A DNA stretch of 60,093 nucleotides from Alphaproteobacteria bacterium. GTDB lineage: Bacteria > Pseudomonadota > Alphaproteobacteria > JAJFIK01. Positions 46,918 through 55,925 of the stretch are shown here, in pieces. Below the pieces are notes generated by a model. It had not been told where the DNA came from. It made no database searches and saw only the letters and a list, made by a program, of their open reading frames with translations. Numbering within the stretch: the first letter of the stretch is position 1; every line of letters begins with the position of its first letter. The translations under genes were made by a program, and so were the position numbers. Location of the stretch: assembly GCA_021774965.1 (NCBI GenBank), contig JAJFIL010000011.1, positions 1-60,093 on the forward strand, written 5' to 3'.

Positions 46918-48009
46918 TTACTCAAACAGCGACAGCACAAAACCTGCACGAGGGTTTGATTTACCGCTCAGCATTTCAAGGTATGCAGCCTTCACGGCGT
47001 CCTGGCCTCGCGCTGGGGTGATATCCATCCAGCTTTCCGCAGTATCGACAAATCCTGTCCACACCTCGGCGAGCACCGCTTGCAAGTCCGGGCTGCCCCA
47101 GTTCAGGCCACTGTCCTTGGCGTAACCTGGCGCAAAGAACAATACCGGTTCCGGCCCTGGCAGATTATCTGCTCCGCCAAGTTTGTCATAGTGGGTGGCT
47201 CCCACCATGCAGCTGTGCATCATATTATCCGTATAATGATTATGAAGCGCGACTCGCAGCTCTCCATCGCCGGACATGTCCACGTAAACAACTTTCTCAG
47301 TTGCATCGAGAGTGTTCAGATCCGCATAATCGACAGTCTTGTTATAAAACCCAAGTCCCTCAACAAATTCCATATTACCTTTGGACGTGAGCCCCACAAC
47401 GTCCACATCACCGCGCCGGGACAGAAGATATGCCAGCGCCATGGCGGTCTTGCTGGAGGCGCTAGACAGCACCACGGTTTTTGCACCGAAACCTTCATTG
47501 ACACTTAGAAAATGGTCGATCAGGAATGAGGTGATGAACAAGGGCTGGAGCAACATGTGCTCCGCTTCCTTTGTGGCGCGATAGCCCGGATCATTGCTTG
47601 TGCGCACATAGCGATTATAGGCGGCTGGCAGATCAATGCGATGAGGTGTGGCATCCATAAAGCCGCTGTCATCTACGCGCGTGGCATTCACAATAAGATG
47701 TGTGGACATGGGCAGATAGCCGTAGAACCGCTCGCCCGCTTCAATGCCTGTCGCCCGCGAAGCGATGACATCAGCAAATCCCCAAACGGGCACCCGGCCC
47801 ATTTGTTCGTCACTTGATGGAAAGAAATTCCAATAGGACATCATATCGCCCATCACCGCATAGGTGATGTTATTGGCGGAGAGACCAAAGGCATCAACTT
47901 TGAAAAGCACCTGCCTTTCGGCGAGGTCGCCCATCGTGGGCGCAGGCGTTGAGACAAATCGCGACGTGTTCAGGCTTGCGCGCTGAACTTCAAAATCAGT
48001 GGATGTCAT
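46918..48009 (-). CDS. DUF2855 family protein (MDR-like fold)
   Basis: A 363-residue protein that matches the DUF2855 family pattern: LSANNITYAVMGDMMSYWNF near residue 45, LPAAYNRYVRTSNDPGY, then LLQPLFITSFLIDHFLSVNE, and the nucleotide-fold segment VVLSSASSKTAMALAYLLSR. The family resembles zinc-less medium-chain dehydrogenases but its reaction is not established. AAGGTG precedes the ATG by six bases. It starts 25 bases after the P450 stop and is very probably co-transcribed with it. It may be a reductase acting on the P450 product; that is inference from position. Confidence 0.85.
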   Translation of the reverse strand: MTSTDFEVQRASLNTSRFVSTPAPTMGDLAERQVLFKVDAFGLSANNITYAVMGDMMSYWNFFPSSDEQMGRVPVWGFADVIASRATGIEAGERFYGYLPMSTHLIVNATRVDDSGFMDATPHRIDLPAAYNRYVRTSNDPGYRATKEAEHMLLQPLFITSFLIDHFLSVNEGFGAKTVVLSSASSKTAMALAYLLSRRGDVDVVGLTSKGNMEFVEGLGFYNKTVDYADLNTLDATEKVVYVDMSGDGELRVALHNHYTDNMMHSCMVGATHYDKLGGADNLPGPEPVLFFAPGYAKDSGLNWGSPDLQAVLAEVWTGFVDTAESWMDITPARGQDAVKAAYLEMLSGKSNPRAGFVLSLFE

Positions 48010-48034
48010 ATTTCACCTTGGTGGCAGATCAAAA

Positions 48035-49294
48035 TCAGCTGGGGATACGCACCATCATGCGAGCGTAGCCTTTAACGAAACTGGAGTAAATCCGCGTGGG
48101 CTCTTCCATCACTTCGATTTTGGGGAAGCGCTTGAGAACCTCTTCCCAGACGATGCGCAACTGCATCTCGCCAAGGCGGTTTCCAACGCAGCGGTGAATA
48201 CCAAACCCAAAGGATAAGTGCTGACGGGGGCGGGCACGATCAATGATAAACTTGTCCGCGTTCTCAATCACTGTGTCGTCCCGATTGCCCGAGACATACC
48301 ACATGACGACCTTGTCACCCTTTTTGATTTGCTTGCCGCCAAGCTCGATATCTTCCAGCGCCGTGCGCCGCATGTGGGCAAGCGGTGTCTGCCAGCGAAT
48401 AATCTCTGGCACCATGCTTTCCACCAGAGAGTGATCTGCCATCAGCTTGTCATATTGATCCTGGTTCTGACTAAGCGCCAGAAGGCCCCCGGTAAGGGAG
48501 TTCCGTGTGGTATCATTACCACCGACAATCAACAACACGATATTACCCAGATACTCCATGGGGTCCATGTTCTTGGTGCTTTCCCCATGAGCCAACATGG
48601 AAATGAGATCTCCCGCAGGCTCCGCGTTCACGCGCTCATTCCACAGGTTGGTGAAGTAGGCGCCGCATTCCATAAGCTCTGCTTTGCGCGCTTCGTCTTT
48701 TTCCTCGTCCTCGAGCAAGTCTTCGGCGGTGGCGATGTCGGACCAATGGGTCAGCTTGCGCCGGTCTTCCCAGGGAAAATCAAAGAGCGTGGCCAGCATC
48801 TGCGTCGTTAGCTCAATAGACACCCTGTCCACCCAGTCAAAAGGCTCATCCCGCGGCAGGCCATCGAGAATTTTGCACACCCGCTCCCGGATGGTGCCTT
48901 CAAGCTTTGCCAGATTGTCCGGGGAGACGATGGGGCTCACCACCTTGCGCTGGAAATCATGCTTGGGCTGATCCATGGCGATAAACATGGGCAGCATGAA
49001 GTCTTCGTCCTGATCACGCACGGTGATACCGCCCAGACCGCTGTCGGAGGAGAAGACTTTGTGGTTGGTATCCACCGCCATGATGTCTTTGTATTTGGTC
49101 ACCGCCCAATAAGGGCCATAGCGACTGTCTTCACAGTAGTGCACCGGGTCTTCTTTGCGCAGACGAGCAAAGAATTCCCACATTCTGTTGTCGCGAAAAA
49201 GCTCTGGATCGGAAACGTCGATCTTGTCCAGCGGGGTTTCCGCAGCGCTCGCGCCGTTGGTGGAGACATAGGGTGCTTCAAGTACGTCGCTCAT
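48035..49294 (-). CDS. Cytochrome P450, CYP153-like, copy 1
   Basis: A 419-residue soluble P450. The I-helix reads IVLLIVGGNDTTRNSLTGG, the ExxR is in EIIRWQTPLAHMRR, and the heme loop LSFGFGIHRCVGNRLGEM places the thiolate at C369. The GGNDTTRNS helix and the tail SFVKGY are typical of the CYP153 family of alkane and fatty-acid terminal hydroxylases. AAGGAAG lies nine bases before the ATG. It is followed by the DUF2855 gene and is a tandem duplicate of the P450 at 49399-50649. No ferredoxin or ferredoxin reductase gene lies beside it. Confidence 0.9.
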   Translation of the reverse strand: MSDVLEAPYVSTNGASAAETPLDKIDVSDPELFRDNRMWEFFARLRKEDPVHYCEDSRYGPYWAVTKYKDIMAVDTNHKVFSSDSGLGGITVRDQDEDFMLPMFIAMDQPKHDFQRKVVSPIVSPDNLAKLEGTIRERVCKILDGLPRDEPFDWVDRVSIELTTQMLATLFDFPWEDRRKLTHWSDIATAEDLLEDEEKDEARKAELMECGAYFTNLWNERVNAEPAGDLISMLAHGESTKNMDPMEYLGNIVLLIVGGNDTTRNSLTGGLLALSQNQDQYDKLMADHSLVESMVPEIIRWQTPLAHMRRTALEDIELGGKQIKKGDKVVMWYVSGNRDDTVIENADKFIIDRARPRQHLSFGFGIHRCVGNRLGEMQLRIVWEEVLKRFPKIEVMEEPTRIYSSFVKGYARMMVRIPS

Positions 49295-49331
49295 GAGCCT
49301 GCTTCCTTGATCGTGCGTTTATCTGCCTTGA

Positions 49332-49367
49332 ATTATAGACACAAATTTCCCGTGCCGACAAATTGTC
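49332..49367 (-). promoter_or_regulatory. Promoter and palindromic operator of P450 copy 1
   Basis: On the minus strand TTGTCG (49356-49361), an 18-base spacer and a perfect TATAAT (49332-49337) lie 38 bases before the P450 start. The 11-bp palindrome GACAATTTGTC (49357-49367) overlaps the -35. The same arrangement occurs before P450 copy 2. Confidence 0.68.
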
Positions 49368-49398
49368 AGTTGCGCCAAGGATAATGGAACAAGACATA

Positions 49399-50649
49399 TC
49401 AGCTTGGAATGCGGACTATCATCTCTTCATAGCCTTTGACGAAGCTGGAAAAGACGCGGCGAGGCTCTTTTACAACTTCAATCTTCGGGAAGCGCTTGAG
49501 GATTTCCTCCCAAACGATGCGCAGTTGCATCTCCCCCAGACGGTTACCCACACAGCGGTGGATGCCAAATCCAAAGGACAAATGCTGGCGAGGCCGCGCG
49601 CGATCAATGATGAATTTGTCGGCGTTCTCAATCACCGTGTCGTCCCGATTGCCCGAGACGTACCACATCACCACCTTGTCGCCCTTCTTGATGGTTTTGC
49701 CGCCAAGCTCAATATCTTCAAGAGCCGTGCGCCGCATATGGGCGAGCGGGGTCTGCCAGCGAATGATCTCCGGCACCATGCTTTCAATTAATGAGGGATC
49801 TGCCATCAGCTTGTCATATTGATCCGGGTTCTGATTAAGAGCCAGAAGCCCTCCGGTGATGGAGTTCCGCGTGGTGTCATTGCCGCCCACGATCAACAGC
49901 AGAACATTACCGAGATATTCCTTGTAGTCCATATCCTTGGTGGCTTCCCCATGAGCCAGCATGGAGATGAGATCGCCTTGGGGTTCCTTGGTAGCGCGTT
50001 CGTTCCATAGATTGACGAAATACTCACCGCATTTGCGCAGCTCTGCACGGCGGGCCTGAATGCTTTCTTCTGTAACCACTTCACTTTCAGCGGTCACCGT
50101 ATCGGACCAATGGGTGAGAAGGTGCCGATCCTCCCATGGAAAATCAAAAAGCGTGGCCAGCATCTGGGTGGTGAGCTCAATAGAGACGCGTTCCACCCAA
50201 TTGAATTCTTCGTCGCGGGGCAGCCCGTCCATGATCTTGCAAACCCGCTCCCGGATGGTGCCTTCCAGGCGCGCCAGGTTGTCCGGCGCCACGATGGGGC
50301 TTACGACCTTGCGCTGGTCATCGTGCTTGGGCGGATCCATGGCGATGAACATGGGCAGGATGAAATCTGCCGCCTGATTGCGAATGGAAATACCGCCAAG
50401 TTCGGATTCTGATGAAAAGACCTGGTGGTTGGTATCTACTGCCATGATGTCTTTGTATTTGGTGATCGCCCAATAGGGGCCGTAGCGGCTTTCCTCACAA
50501 TAATGGACAGGGTCCTCATTGCGCAGGCGCGCGAAATATTCCCAAATTTTATTGTCGCGAAAAAGCCCGGGATCACTGACGTCAATCTTGTCCAGCGGGG
50601 TTTCCGCCGCTGTTGCAGCGTTGGTTGTGCTGTAGGCCGCATCGCTCAT
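49399..50649 (-). CDS. Cytochrome P450, CYP153-like, copy 2
   Basis: A 416-residue tandem paralogue of the downstream P450 with nearly the same sequence throughout (VLLLIVGGNDTTRNSITGG, EIIRWQTPLAHMRR, heme C366 in GFGIHRCVGNR). Differences cluster in the mid-region (for example ESEVVTEESIQARRAEL). The frame is open upstream, but the ATG at 50647-50649 gives an N-terminus parallel to copy 1 (MSD...LDKIDVSDPGLF) and lies behind its own promoter. GAGGGA precedes the start. Duplication with its promoter suggests dosage or separate substrate ranges. Confidence 0.9.
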   Translation of the reverse strand: MSDAAYSTTNAATAAETPLDKIDVSDPGLFRDNKIWEYFARLRNEDPVHYCEESRYGPYWAITKYKDIMAVDTNHQVFSSESELGGISIRNQAADFILPMFIAMDPPKHDDQRKVVSPIVAPDNLARLEGTIRERVCKIMDGLPRDEEFNWVERVSIELTTQMLATLFDFPWEDRHLLTHWSDTVTAESEVVTEESIQARRAELRKCGEYFVNLWNERATKEPQGDLISMLAHGEATKDMDYKEYLGNVLLLIVGGNDTTRNSITGGLLALNQNPDQYDKLMADPSLIESMVPEIIRWQTPLAHMRRTALEDIELGGKTIKKGDKVVMWYVSGNRDDTVIENADKFIIDRARPRQHLSFGFGIHRCVGNRLGEMQLRIVWEEILKRFPKIEVVKEPRRVFSSFVKGYEEMIVRIPS

Positions 50650-50688
50650 AATTGGGTGTCCCTCAAATCTTGCCCATGGTGTTGGCCA

Positions 50689-50724
50689 ATTATAGGCACC
50701 ATTTATGTCTGCCGACAAATTGTC
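50689..50724 (-). promoter_or_regulatory. Promoter and palindromic operator of P450 copy 2
   Basis: On the minus strand TTGTCG (50713-50718), an 18-base spacer and TATAAT (50689-50694) match the promoter of copy 1 in hexamers and spacing. The 11-bp palindrome GACAATTTGTC (50714-50724) overlaps the -35. The flanking AACTGACAATTTGTCGGCA is identical in the two, while the spacers differ. Confidence 0.68.
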
Positions 50725-50777
50725 AGTTAGCTTCCGGTACGGAACCCTTTGAGCCGATCCACTCCACGACTGTCCGG

Positions 50778-50996
50778 TCAAGGGCGCATGAACATGTGAT
50801 CGGCATCGGGATCCAGATTATCGGCAGAGGTCAGTATCTCCTGACGCACATCGTCCATGGAGCGGGTTTTGAGATAGGTTTCCAGGACCAGCGCCATAAA
50901 CGCGCGAGCAACGGCGTCCTGCCCCTGACCTGTCTCTTCGGCCTGGGCCATAGCGGCCTCAAAATGGGTTTTGGCAATTTTTGTGGGTGTTGTCAT
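50778..50996 (-). CDS. Small hypothetical protein (72 aa)
   Basis: A 72-residue, mostly helical acidic protein (KIAKTHFEAAMAQAEETGQG, then DAVARAFMALVLETYLKTRS and a short acidic tail). No family is recognised and no signal peptide or membrane segment is visible. It lies on the same strand between the DAO-type oxidase (62 bases upstream) and P450 copy 2. It is retained because its codon use is neighbour-like and it fills the gap, but evidence is modest. Confidence 0.5.
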   Translation of the reverse strand: MTTPTKIAKTHFEAAMAQAEETGQGQDAVARAFMALVLETYLKTRSMDDVRQEILTSADNLDPDADHMFMRP

Positions 50997-51058
50997 AGAG
51001 GGAAGTGTAACTGAATGTCAGGGGAAGTGCCAATGAGGCGCTGCACCGCAGGGGCGCG

Positions 51059-52378
51059 TCACGCCTCATCCCGATTGCGCCAGGCATCCCACGCCGTGTT
51101 CAAGGCAATTCCCAGATCCAACAATGGTGATGGCGGGTTGGAGACCGGACGGGCGATGCACATCATGTCTTCTAAAAGCGGATTATCGAGCCCCATGGCC
51201 ATGTCGGCGGCCAGCGTCCCGGAGATGGTCCCGCGCGTCACCCCGATGCCCTGATGGCCAGCGGCACCCCAGACATTGTCGGCGAATTTTCCAAAAGCGC
51301 TGTCCTGATTGCGACTGAGGCTCAGATAACCACCCCAGGTGTGATCCAGCGTAACATCCGGCAACATCGCAAAGCGCGCAGCGAACAATTGCCTATGACG
51401 GGCGCGCACTTGTTCCAACTCAGCAGCACTATGGCGCAGGTTGTCGCGGTAAGTGATGGTCTGGCGGAAGAGAATACGATTGTCCCCGGTCCGCTGGATC
51501 GTTGCCCCCACAAAAGCATTGGCAGGCGTAAGCCCCCAGCTTGCGCGGCCCCCGAGGGCTTCTTGCTCGCCCGCAGTCAGCACCCGGCTCAAACTGGCAA
51601 AGCCCACAAAGGGCAACAACTTGCGCTGGAAAAAGCCCATCTCCGGGGTAAAAGCATTTGTTGCCAGGATCATGCGCTTTGCGACCACTTGCCCTTTTAG
51701 TGTGGTGAGCTTGATGGGCCCGGCAATATCGATTGTCGTCACGGGAGAGTTTTCCGCCAAGGTCACGTTTTCCGGCAAACAACCGGCCAGCCCTCGCACC
51801 AAGGCCGCCGGGTTCACCAGCACCGTGCCAGGGGTGTAGATGCCTGCCGCATAGTGATTGATGCCCAACTCAGCCTCCATCTCCCTGGCGTTCAGCCAGC
51901 GATGGGGCTCATCAATATGATCAAGCTCTTCTAAAAGCGGTTTGAGATAGGCCTCTGTGCCTCGGGCCGAGGCCGCACCGTGAAACTTGCCGTCGTTGCG
52001 CCAGTCACACTCGATCTCGTGGGCCGCAACGATTTCCGCCATCCCCTCAATTGCTGCTGAATAGAGCCGCTTTTGCCCGCGCGCGCTTTCAAGGGCTGCC
52101 ACCCCGCCCCCCAAGGTATGAGCGTGATCAATGGCAAAACCTGAATTCCGGCCCGAAGCGCCTGCTCCCACCTCGCCTGCATCCACAATGATGATGCGAT
52201 CATCGGGGCGCATCTCGCCAAGCCTGCGGGCCGCCGCAAGGCCGGTAAAGCCTGCCCCCAGCACGACCCAATCGCCGTGAATTTCGCCTTCTATGGAGGG
52301 GCTTGGCGTGCGCGGCGGCAAGATTGCTGCCCAGCCGGGAGCTTCATTATTTTGCGGAAGAGTTCGGATCAATGCCAT
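51059..52378 (-). CDS. FAD-dependent amine/amino-acid oxidase (DAO family)
   Basis: A 439-residue flavoprotein of the D-amino-acid-oxidase-like family. The FAD dinucleotide fold is VVLGAGFTGLAAARRLGEM (about residues 33-51) with E/D-ending strand IIIVDAGEVGAGASGRNSGF. The C-terminal FAD segment includes WGAAGHQGIGVTRGTISG. The sequence is closest in layout to gamma-glutamylputrescine oxidase (PuuB) and related amine oxidases. A PuuA/PuuD-like pair lies at 36151-38304, but about 13 kb away, so linkage is only suggestive. Sarcosine or other N-methyl amine oxidation is an alternative. Confidence 0.84.
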   Translation of the reverse strand: MALIRTLPQNNEAPGWAAILPPRTPSPSIEGEIHGDWVVLGAGFTGLAAARRLGEMRPDDRIIIVDAGEVGAGASGRNSGFAIDHAHTLGGGVAALESARGQKRLYSAAIEGMAEIVAAHEIECDWRNDGKFHGAASARGTEAYLKPLLEELDHIDEPHRWLNAREMEAELGINHYAAGIYTPGTVLVNPAALVRGLAGCLPENVTLAENSPVTTIDIAGPIKLTTLKGQVVAKRMILATNAFTPEMGFFQRKLLPFVGFASLSRVLTAGEQEALGGRASWGLTPANAFVGATIQRTGDNRILFRQTITYRDNLRHSAAELEQVRARHRQLFAARFAMLPDVTLDHTWGGYLSLSRNQDSAFGKFADNVWGAAGHQGIGVTRGTISGTLAADMAMGLDNPLLEDMMCIARPVSNPPSPLLDLGIALNTAWDAWRNRDEA

Positions 52379-52451
52379 GAGGCCAGCATAGCGCTTTCAG
52401 GTTGGAGGGGAACGGTCTAGAGTGATCCTTCATCGACGAACGGAGCTTTTC

Positions 52452-52721
52452 ATGCGCACTTTCTACATCTTCATCAAATGCCAACTTGGGCGGACCTACG
52501 ACGTGGCCACACGGCTGGTGGATGATGCGGACATTGTTCCGCTGGTGCATTCGATTTCCGGACGATACGACCTGATTGCGCAGTACCACCTGCCGGATGA
52601 TTATGACATCGGTCGCTTTGTGAGCGAAACAGTCCACCCCGTGCCGGGCATTCAGGACACGGAAACCGTGATCTGCTTCAACGCCTTCACCAAGGACAAA
52701 GGCCTTGGCGACGAGGGGTGA
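52452..52721 (+). CDS. Stand-alone Lrp/AsnC ligand-binding (RAM) domain protein
   Basis: An 89-residue protein with the alpha-beta fold of the C-terminal domain of Lrp/AsnC regulators: MRTFYIFIKCQLGRTYDVAT, then SISGRYDLIAQYHLPDDYDI, and a final strand TETVICFNAFTK. No helix-turn-helix is present upstream, so it is a single-domain form. GGAG lies six bases before the ATG at 52452. Such proteins bind amino acids and may modulate full-length regulators. It diverges from the DAO-type oxidase and is convergent with the formamidase-like gene. Confidence 0.82.
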   Translation: MRTFYIFIKCQLGRTYDVATRLVDDADIVPLVHSISGRYDLIAQYHLPDDYDIGRFVSETVHPVPGIQDTETVICFNAFTKDKGLGDEG

Positions 52722-52728
52722 GTAGCGC

Positions 52729-53622
52729 CTAAAGTCCCAGCGCCGTTAGAACCAGGCGGCTTTCCGGGTCGCAGAGACCATCGATAATATCAAAGTGGTG
52801 CTTGCCTGCCTCCTCCACAAAAAATGTCTTTGTGCCGGACCAGGTTTGCGCAAGCTCTCTTGTCTGGCGCAGGAACTCTGGCCGCTCATCGCCGCCCACC
52901 CAGGCCACGAACTTCACCCCCGCCATGGGTGCCAGTCGAGCTGGGCTCTCTGCGATCACCTCTTTCTTATCGATGCCAAGGGTCTCGTTCATTTTGGTGA
53001 ACATGAGAGGGGCCAGATCATAGATTCCGCTGATGCCGACGGCCAACTGGATCCGCTCCCGAACCTCTGTCGACAGTGGGCTGTTTTCACACACCATGCG
53101 CGCGGCAAGGTGCCCCCCTGCCGAATGCCCCGAGATCACAATCGGGCCCTCCACCCGAGATGCAACATCTGTGATAGCCGCCGCAATCTGGCACGCAATT
53201 CCTGTGATGGATTTATCCGGGCACAGATCATAACTGGGAAATGCCGCCGCCCAGCCATGGGCCATGGCCCCTGCCCCCAAATGGGACCAGAAGGATTTGT
53301 CAAAATCCATCCAATAGCCGCCATGGATAAAGACAAAAAGGCCCTTGGGCGGATTGACGGTGGACGAGCCCTCGGGCAAGAACAAATCATAGCGCTCGCG
53401 CTTGCCCCGGCCGTAGGGGAAGATCATCTCATTTTTTGCTGCCGCGCGGAACGCCTCAGCATCGCGCTTCCACGCCGCCACGTATTTCTCAGCACCCTCG
53501 ATATGGGCACTATTGGCATAGGCATCATCCATTTCAGCGGTCATGGTCGGCGGAAACCCCCTGTAGTTGCGCGCCACCCTGCCTTGCGCTTCGCTGACAG
53601 GCAAGTTTCTGATGTGAAACAT
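52729..53622 (-). CDS. Alpha/beta hydrolase, kynurenine-formamidase-like
   Basis: A 297-residue alpha/beta hydrolase. The oxyanion motif is FIHGGYWMDFDKSFW (HGGYW at residues 100-104) and the nucleophile is S167 in GHSAGGH. The HGGYW plus GHSAGGH combination is typical of the alpha/beta-hydrolase form of kynurenine formamidase. The final His (HHFDIIDGL) fits the triad. It lies opposite the SDR and kynureninase genes (88 bases between starts), which supports a role in tryptophan or kynurenine breakdown. A general carboxylesterase is the alternative. Confidence 0.8.
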   Translation of the reverse strand: MFHIRNLPVSEAQGRVARNYRGFPPTMTAEMDDAYANSAHIEGAEKYVAAWKRDAEAFRAAAKNEMIFPYGRGKRERYDLFLPEGSSTVNPPKGLFVFIHGGYWMDFDKSFWSHLGAGAMAHGWAAAFPSYDLCPDKSITGIACQIAAAITDVASRVEGPIVISGHSAGGHLAARMVCENSPLSTEVRERIQLAVGISGIYDLAPLMFTKMNETLGIDKKEVIAESPARLAPMAGVKFVAWVGGDERPEFLRQTRELAQTWSGTKTFFVEEAGKHHFDIIDGLCDPESRLVLTALGL

Positions 53623-53710
53623 TTATGGAGGAGCGCGCACGACCGTGTCATATATTCATCATCGGAATCAGCGCGCAGCTCTCACCAAATAGCAAAGACA
53701 CGGATTTGAC

Positions 53711-54475
53711 ATGACACAGCCAAGCCCAAAACACGCCCTCATCACCGGCGGAGGCACAGGCGTTGGCGCCGTCATCGCCCTGGCCTTAGCAGAGGCTGGT
53801 ATGAAAGTGACAATCTCCGGACGGCGCGCTGAGCCCTTAGAAGAGATTGCCACAAAATCCGAGCTGATCCACACCGTGACCGCTGACGTGACAGACGAGA
53901 GCTCCGTCGCCGCCATGTTCGAGGGGGCCCGCAAAGCTCATGGACCTGTTGATATTGTCATCGCCAATGCCGGAGCCGCGGAAAGCGCGCCCCTCTCGAA
54001 GGTGAGCCTTGAACAATGGCAGCGGCTGATCGATGTGAACCTCACCGGCGTGTTCCTCACCGCCCGCGAAGCCTTGAGCGATATGCGCGCCCAAGGCTGG
54101 GGGCGGATCATTTCCATCTCCTCCATCGCCGGGCGCAAAGGCTATGCCTATGTGGTGCCCTATTGTTCGGCCAAGCACGGGGTCATTGGCCTGACCCGCG
54201 CCCTGGCGGCAGAAACAGCCCTTCAGAACATTACCGTAAATGCCATCTGCCCCGGCTATATGGACACGCCGTTGGTGGATAACTCTGTGGCCATCATCAT
54301 GGACAAGACCGGGCTTGATGAGGAGGCTGCCCGCGCCTCCCTCACTGCGACCAACCCGCAACAACGGATGATCGAGCCCGAAGAAGTGGCCGAAGCCGTC
54401 CTGTGGCTTTGCGGGCCGGGATCGCAATCTATCACGGGGCAGACGATTTCCATCTCTGGAGGTGAGACCACATGA
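53711..54475 (+). CDS. SDR-family oxidoreductase
   Basis: A 254-residue short-chain dehydrogenase. The cofactor loop is GGGTGVGAVIALALAEAG, the NAG motif is VIANAG and the catalytic Ser-Tyr-Lys lies in ISISSIAGRKGYAYVVPYCS with the active YCSAKHG. It is similar to 3-hydroxyacyl-CoA or 3-oxoacyl reductases. It overlaps kynureninase by four bases, so the two are translationally coupled. The link to kynurenine metabolism is positional, and the substrate is unknown. Confidence 0.85.
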   Translation: MTQPSPKHALITGGGTGVGAVIALALAEAGMKVTISGRRAEPLEEIATKSELIHTVTADVTDESSVAAMFEGARKAHGPVDIVIANAGAAESAPLSKVSLEQWQRLIDVNLTGVFLTAREALSDMRAQGWGRIISISSIAGRKGYAYVVPYCSAKHGVIGLTRALAAETALQNITVNAICPGYMDTPLVDNSVAIIMDKTGLDEEAARASLTATNPQQRMIEPEEVAEAVLWLCGPGSQSITGQTISISGGETT

Positions 54476-55698
54476 GCGATGTCGCCCAATTGGACGGGAG
54501 CGATCCTCTTGCCGCAAAACGCGATGAGTTCACCTTGCCGGAAGCTGTCATCTATCTGGATGGCAACTCGCTTGGCTGCCTGCCCCGCAACGTGGCCGCT
54601 CGTATGGCAGAAGTCGTAAGCGCTGAATGGGGGCAAAGCCTGATCCGGGGCTGGAATGATCATTCCTGGATCGACATGCCGACCCGCGTCGGCGACCGCA
54701 TCGGCAAGCTGATCGGGGCGGCTTCAGGCTCTGTCGTGGCGGCAGATTCAACGTCCGTGAATCTGATCAAGGCGCTCTCGGCGGGGCTTGAGATGCGCCC
54801 GAGCCGCAAAGTAATCCTGTCGGATACCGGTAATTTCCCTGCAGATCTCTACATGGCGCAAGGGCTCATTCGCGGCTTGGATCAAGGCCATGAGCTGCGG
54901 CTGGTAGAGCCGAAAGATGTAGAAGCTGCCATCGACGACAGCGTTGCTGTGATGATGTTGACCGAAGTGGATTACCGCTCAGGCCGCATTCACGATATGA
55001 AGTCTCTCACCGCCAAGGCTCACGATGTGGGTGCGATTGCCCAATGGGACCTCTGTCATTCGGCTGGGGCCATGGAAATAGACCTGACCACCGCAAAGGC
55101 AGATTTTGCCATCGGCTGTTCGTACAAATACCTCAACGGTGGGCCCGGCGCGCCGGCCTTTATTTATGTGCGCCCAGATCATCTTTCCCATGTTGAGCCT
55201 TTCCTCTCAGGCTGGATGGGTCACGAAGCGCCATTCAAGTTTGATCTCGACTACCGCCCTGCACCAGGCACCACGCGCATGACCGTGGGCACGCCGCCGA
55301 TCCTGGGGCTCTCCGCACTGGATGCCGCGCTTGATGTTTGGGACGATGTTTCCATGAGGGATGTGCGCGCGAAGTCCATGGCTCTGGGTGATCTCTTCAT
55401 TGCAGAGGTAGAGGCCCGCTGTGCACCGTACGGCCTAACACTGGCCAGCCCTCGCGATGCCAAGGCCCGGGGCAGTCAGGTCTCGTTTCATTGCCCTGAA
55501 GGCTATGCGATGATGCAGGCGCTGATCTCGCAAGGCGTAATCGGCGATTTTCGCGAACCGGATGTCATCCGCTTTGGCTTCACGCCTCTTTATGTGAGCT
55601 ATGCCGATGTTGAAAAGGCGGCAGCAACGCTTGAGCGTGTGTTGAAAGAAAAGCTGTGGGATACGCCATCTTTCAAGACTCGTTCAAAAGTGACCTGA
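54472..55698 (+). CDS. kynU: Kynureninase
   Basis: A 408-residue PLP enzyme that splits kynurenine into anthranilate and alanine. The signature segments are IYLDGNSLGCLP, DSTSVNLIKALSAGL, LTEVDYRSGRIHDM, WDLCHSAGAMEIDL and the PLP lysine K219 in CSYKYLNGGPGAPAFIYV. The ATG overlaps the SDR stop by four bases. With the formamidase-like gene on the opposite strand it covers two of the three steps from tryptophan to anthranilate; no tryptophan dioxygenase gene is in the window. Confidence 0.94.
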   Translation: MSDVAQLDGSDPLAAKRDEFTLPEAVIYLDGNSLGCLPRNVAARMAEVVSAEWGQSLIRGWNDHSWIDMPTRVGDRIGKLIGAASGSVVAADSTSVNLIKALSAGLEMRPSRKVILSDTGNFPADLYMAQGLIRGLDQGHELRLVEPKDVEAAIDDSVAVMMLTEVDYRSGRIHDMKSLTAKAHDVGAIAQWDLCHSAGAMEIDLTTAKADFAIGCSYKYLNGGPGAPAFIYVRPDHLSHVEPFLSGWMGHEAPFKFDLDYRPAPGTTRMTVGTPPILGLSALDAALDVWDDVSMRDVRAKSMALGDLFIAEVEARCAPYGLTLASPRDAKARGSQVSFHCPEGYAMMQALISQGVIGDFREPDVIRFGFTPLYVSYADVEKAAATLERVLKEKLWDTPSFKTRSKVT

Positions 55699-55925
55699 CC
55701 CCAATCTCTCATGCGTTAACGACAATTCGTCTCGGCTTGAAATGCCCCGTTGCGCTTGTGCAAATATCGTGATTGTGTTCACTCCGTTGCAAGTGATCAG
55801 TTTGGGGTTGAGCACTTGCGGCACCAGGCAATTGATGTGGGATATTCCAAAACTAAAGGATGATCAGAGCCGCAAATGCCAGGCCTTAGGGCCCATGTGG
55901 TTCCTGTCCCTATGGATGCGATAAA

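Noticed and set aside
50650-50781. Upstream start for P450 copy 2
   Set aside because: It would cover the promoter and operator and lacks similarity to copy 1; the ATG at 50649 matches copy 1.
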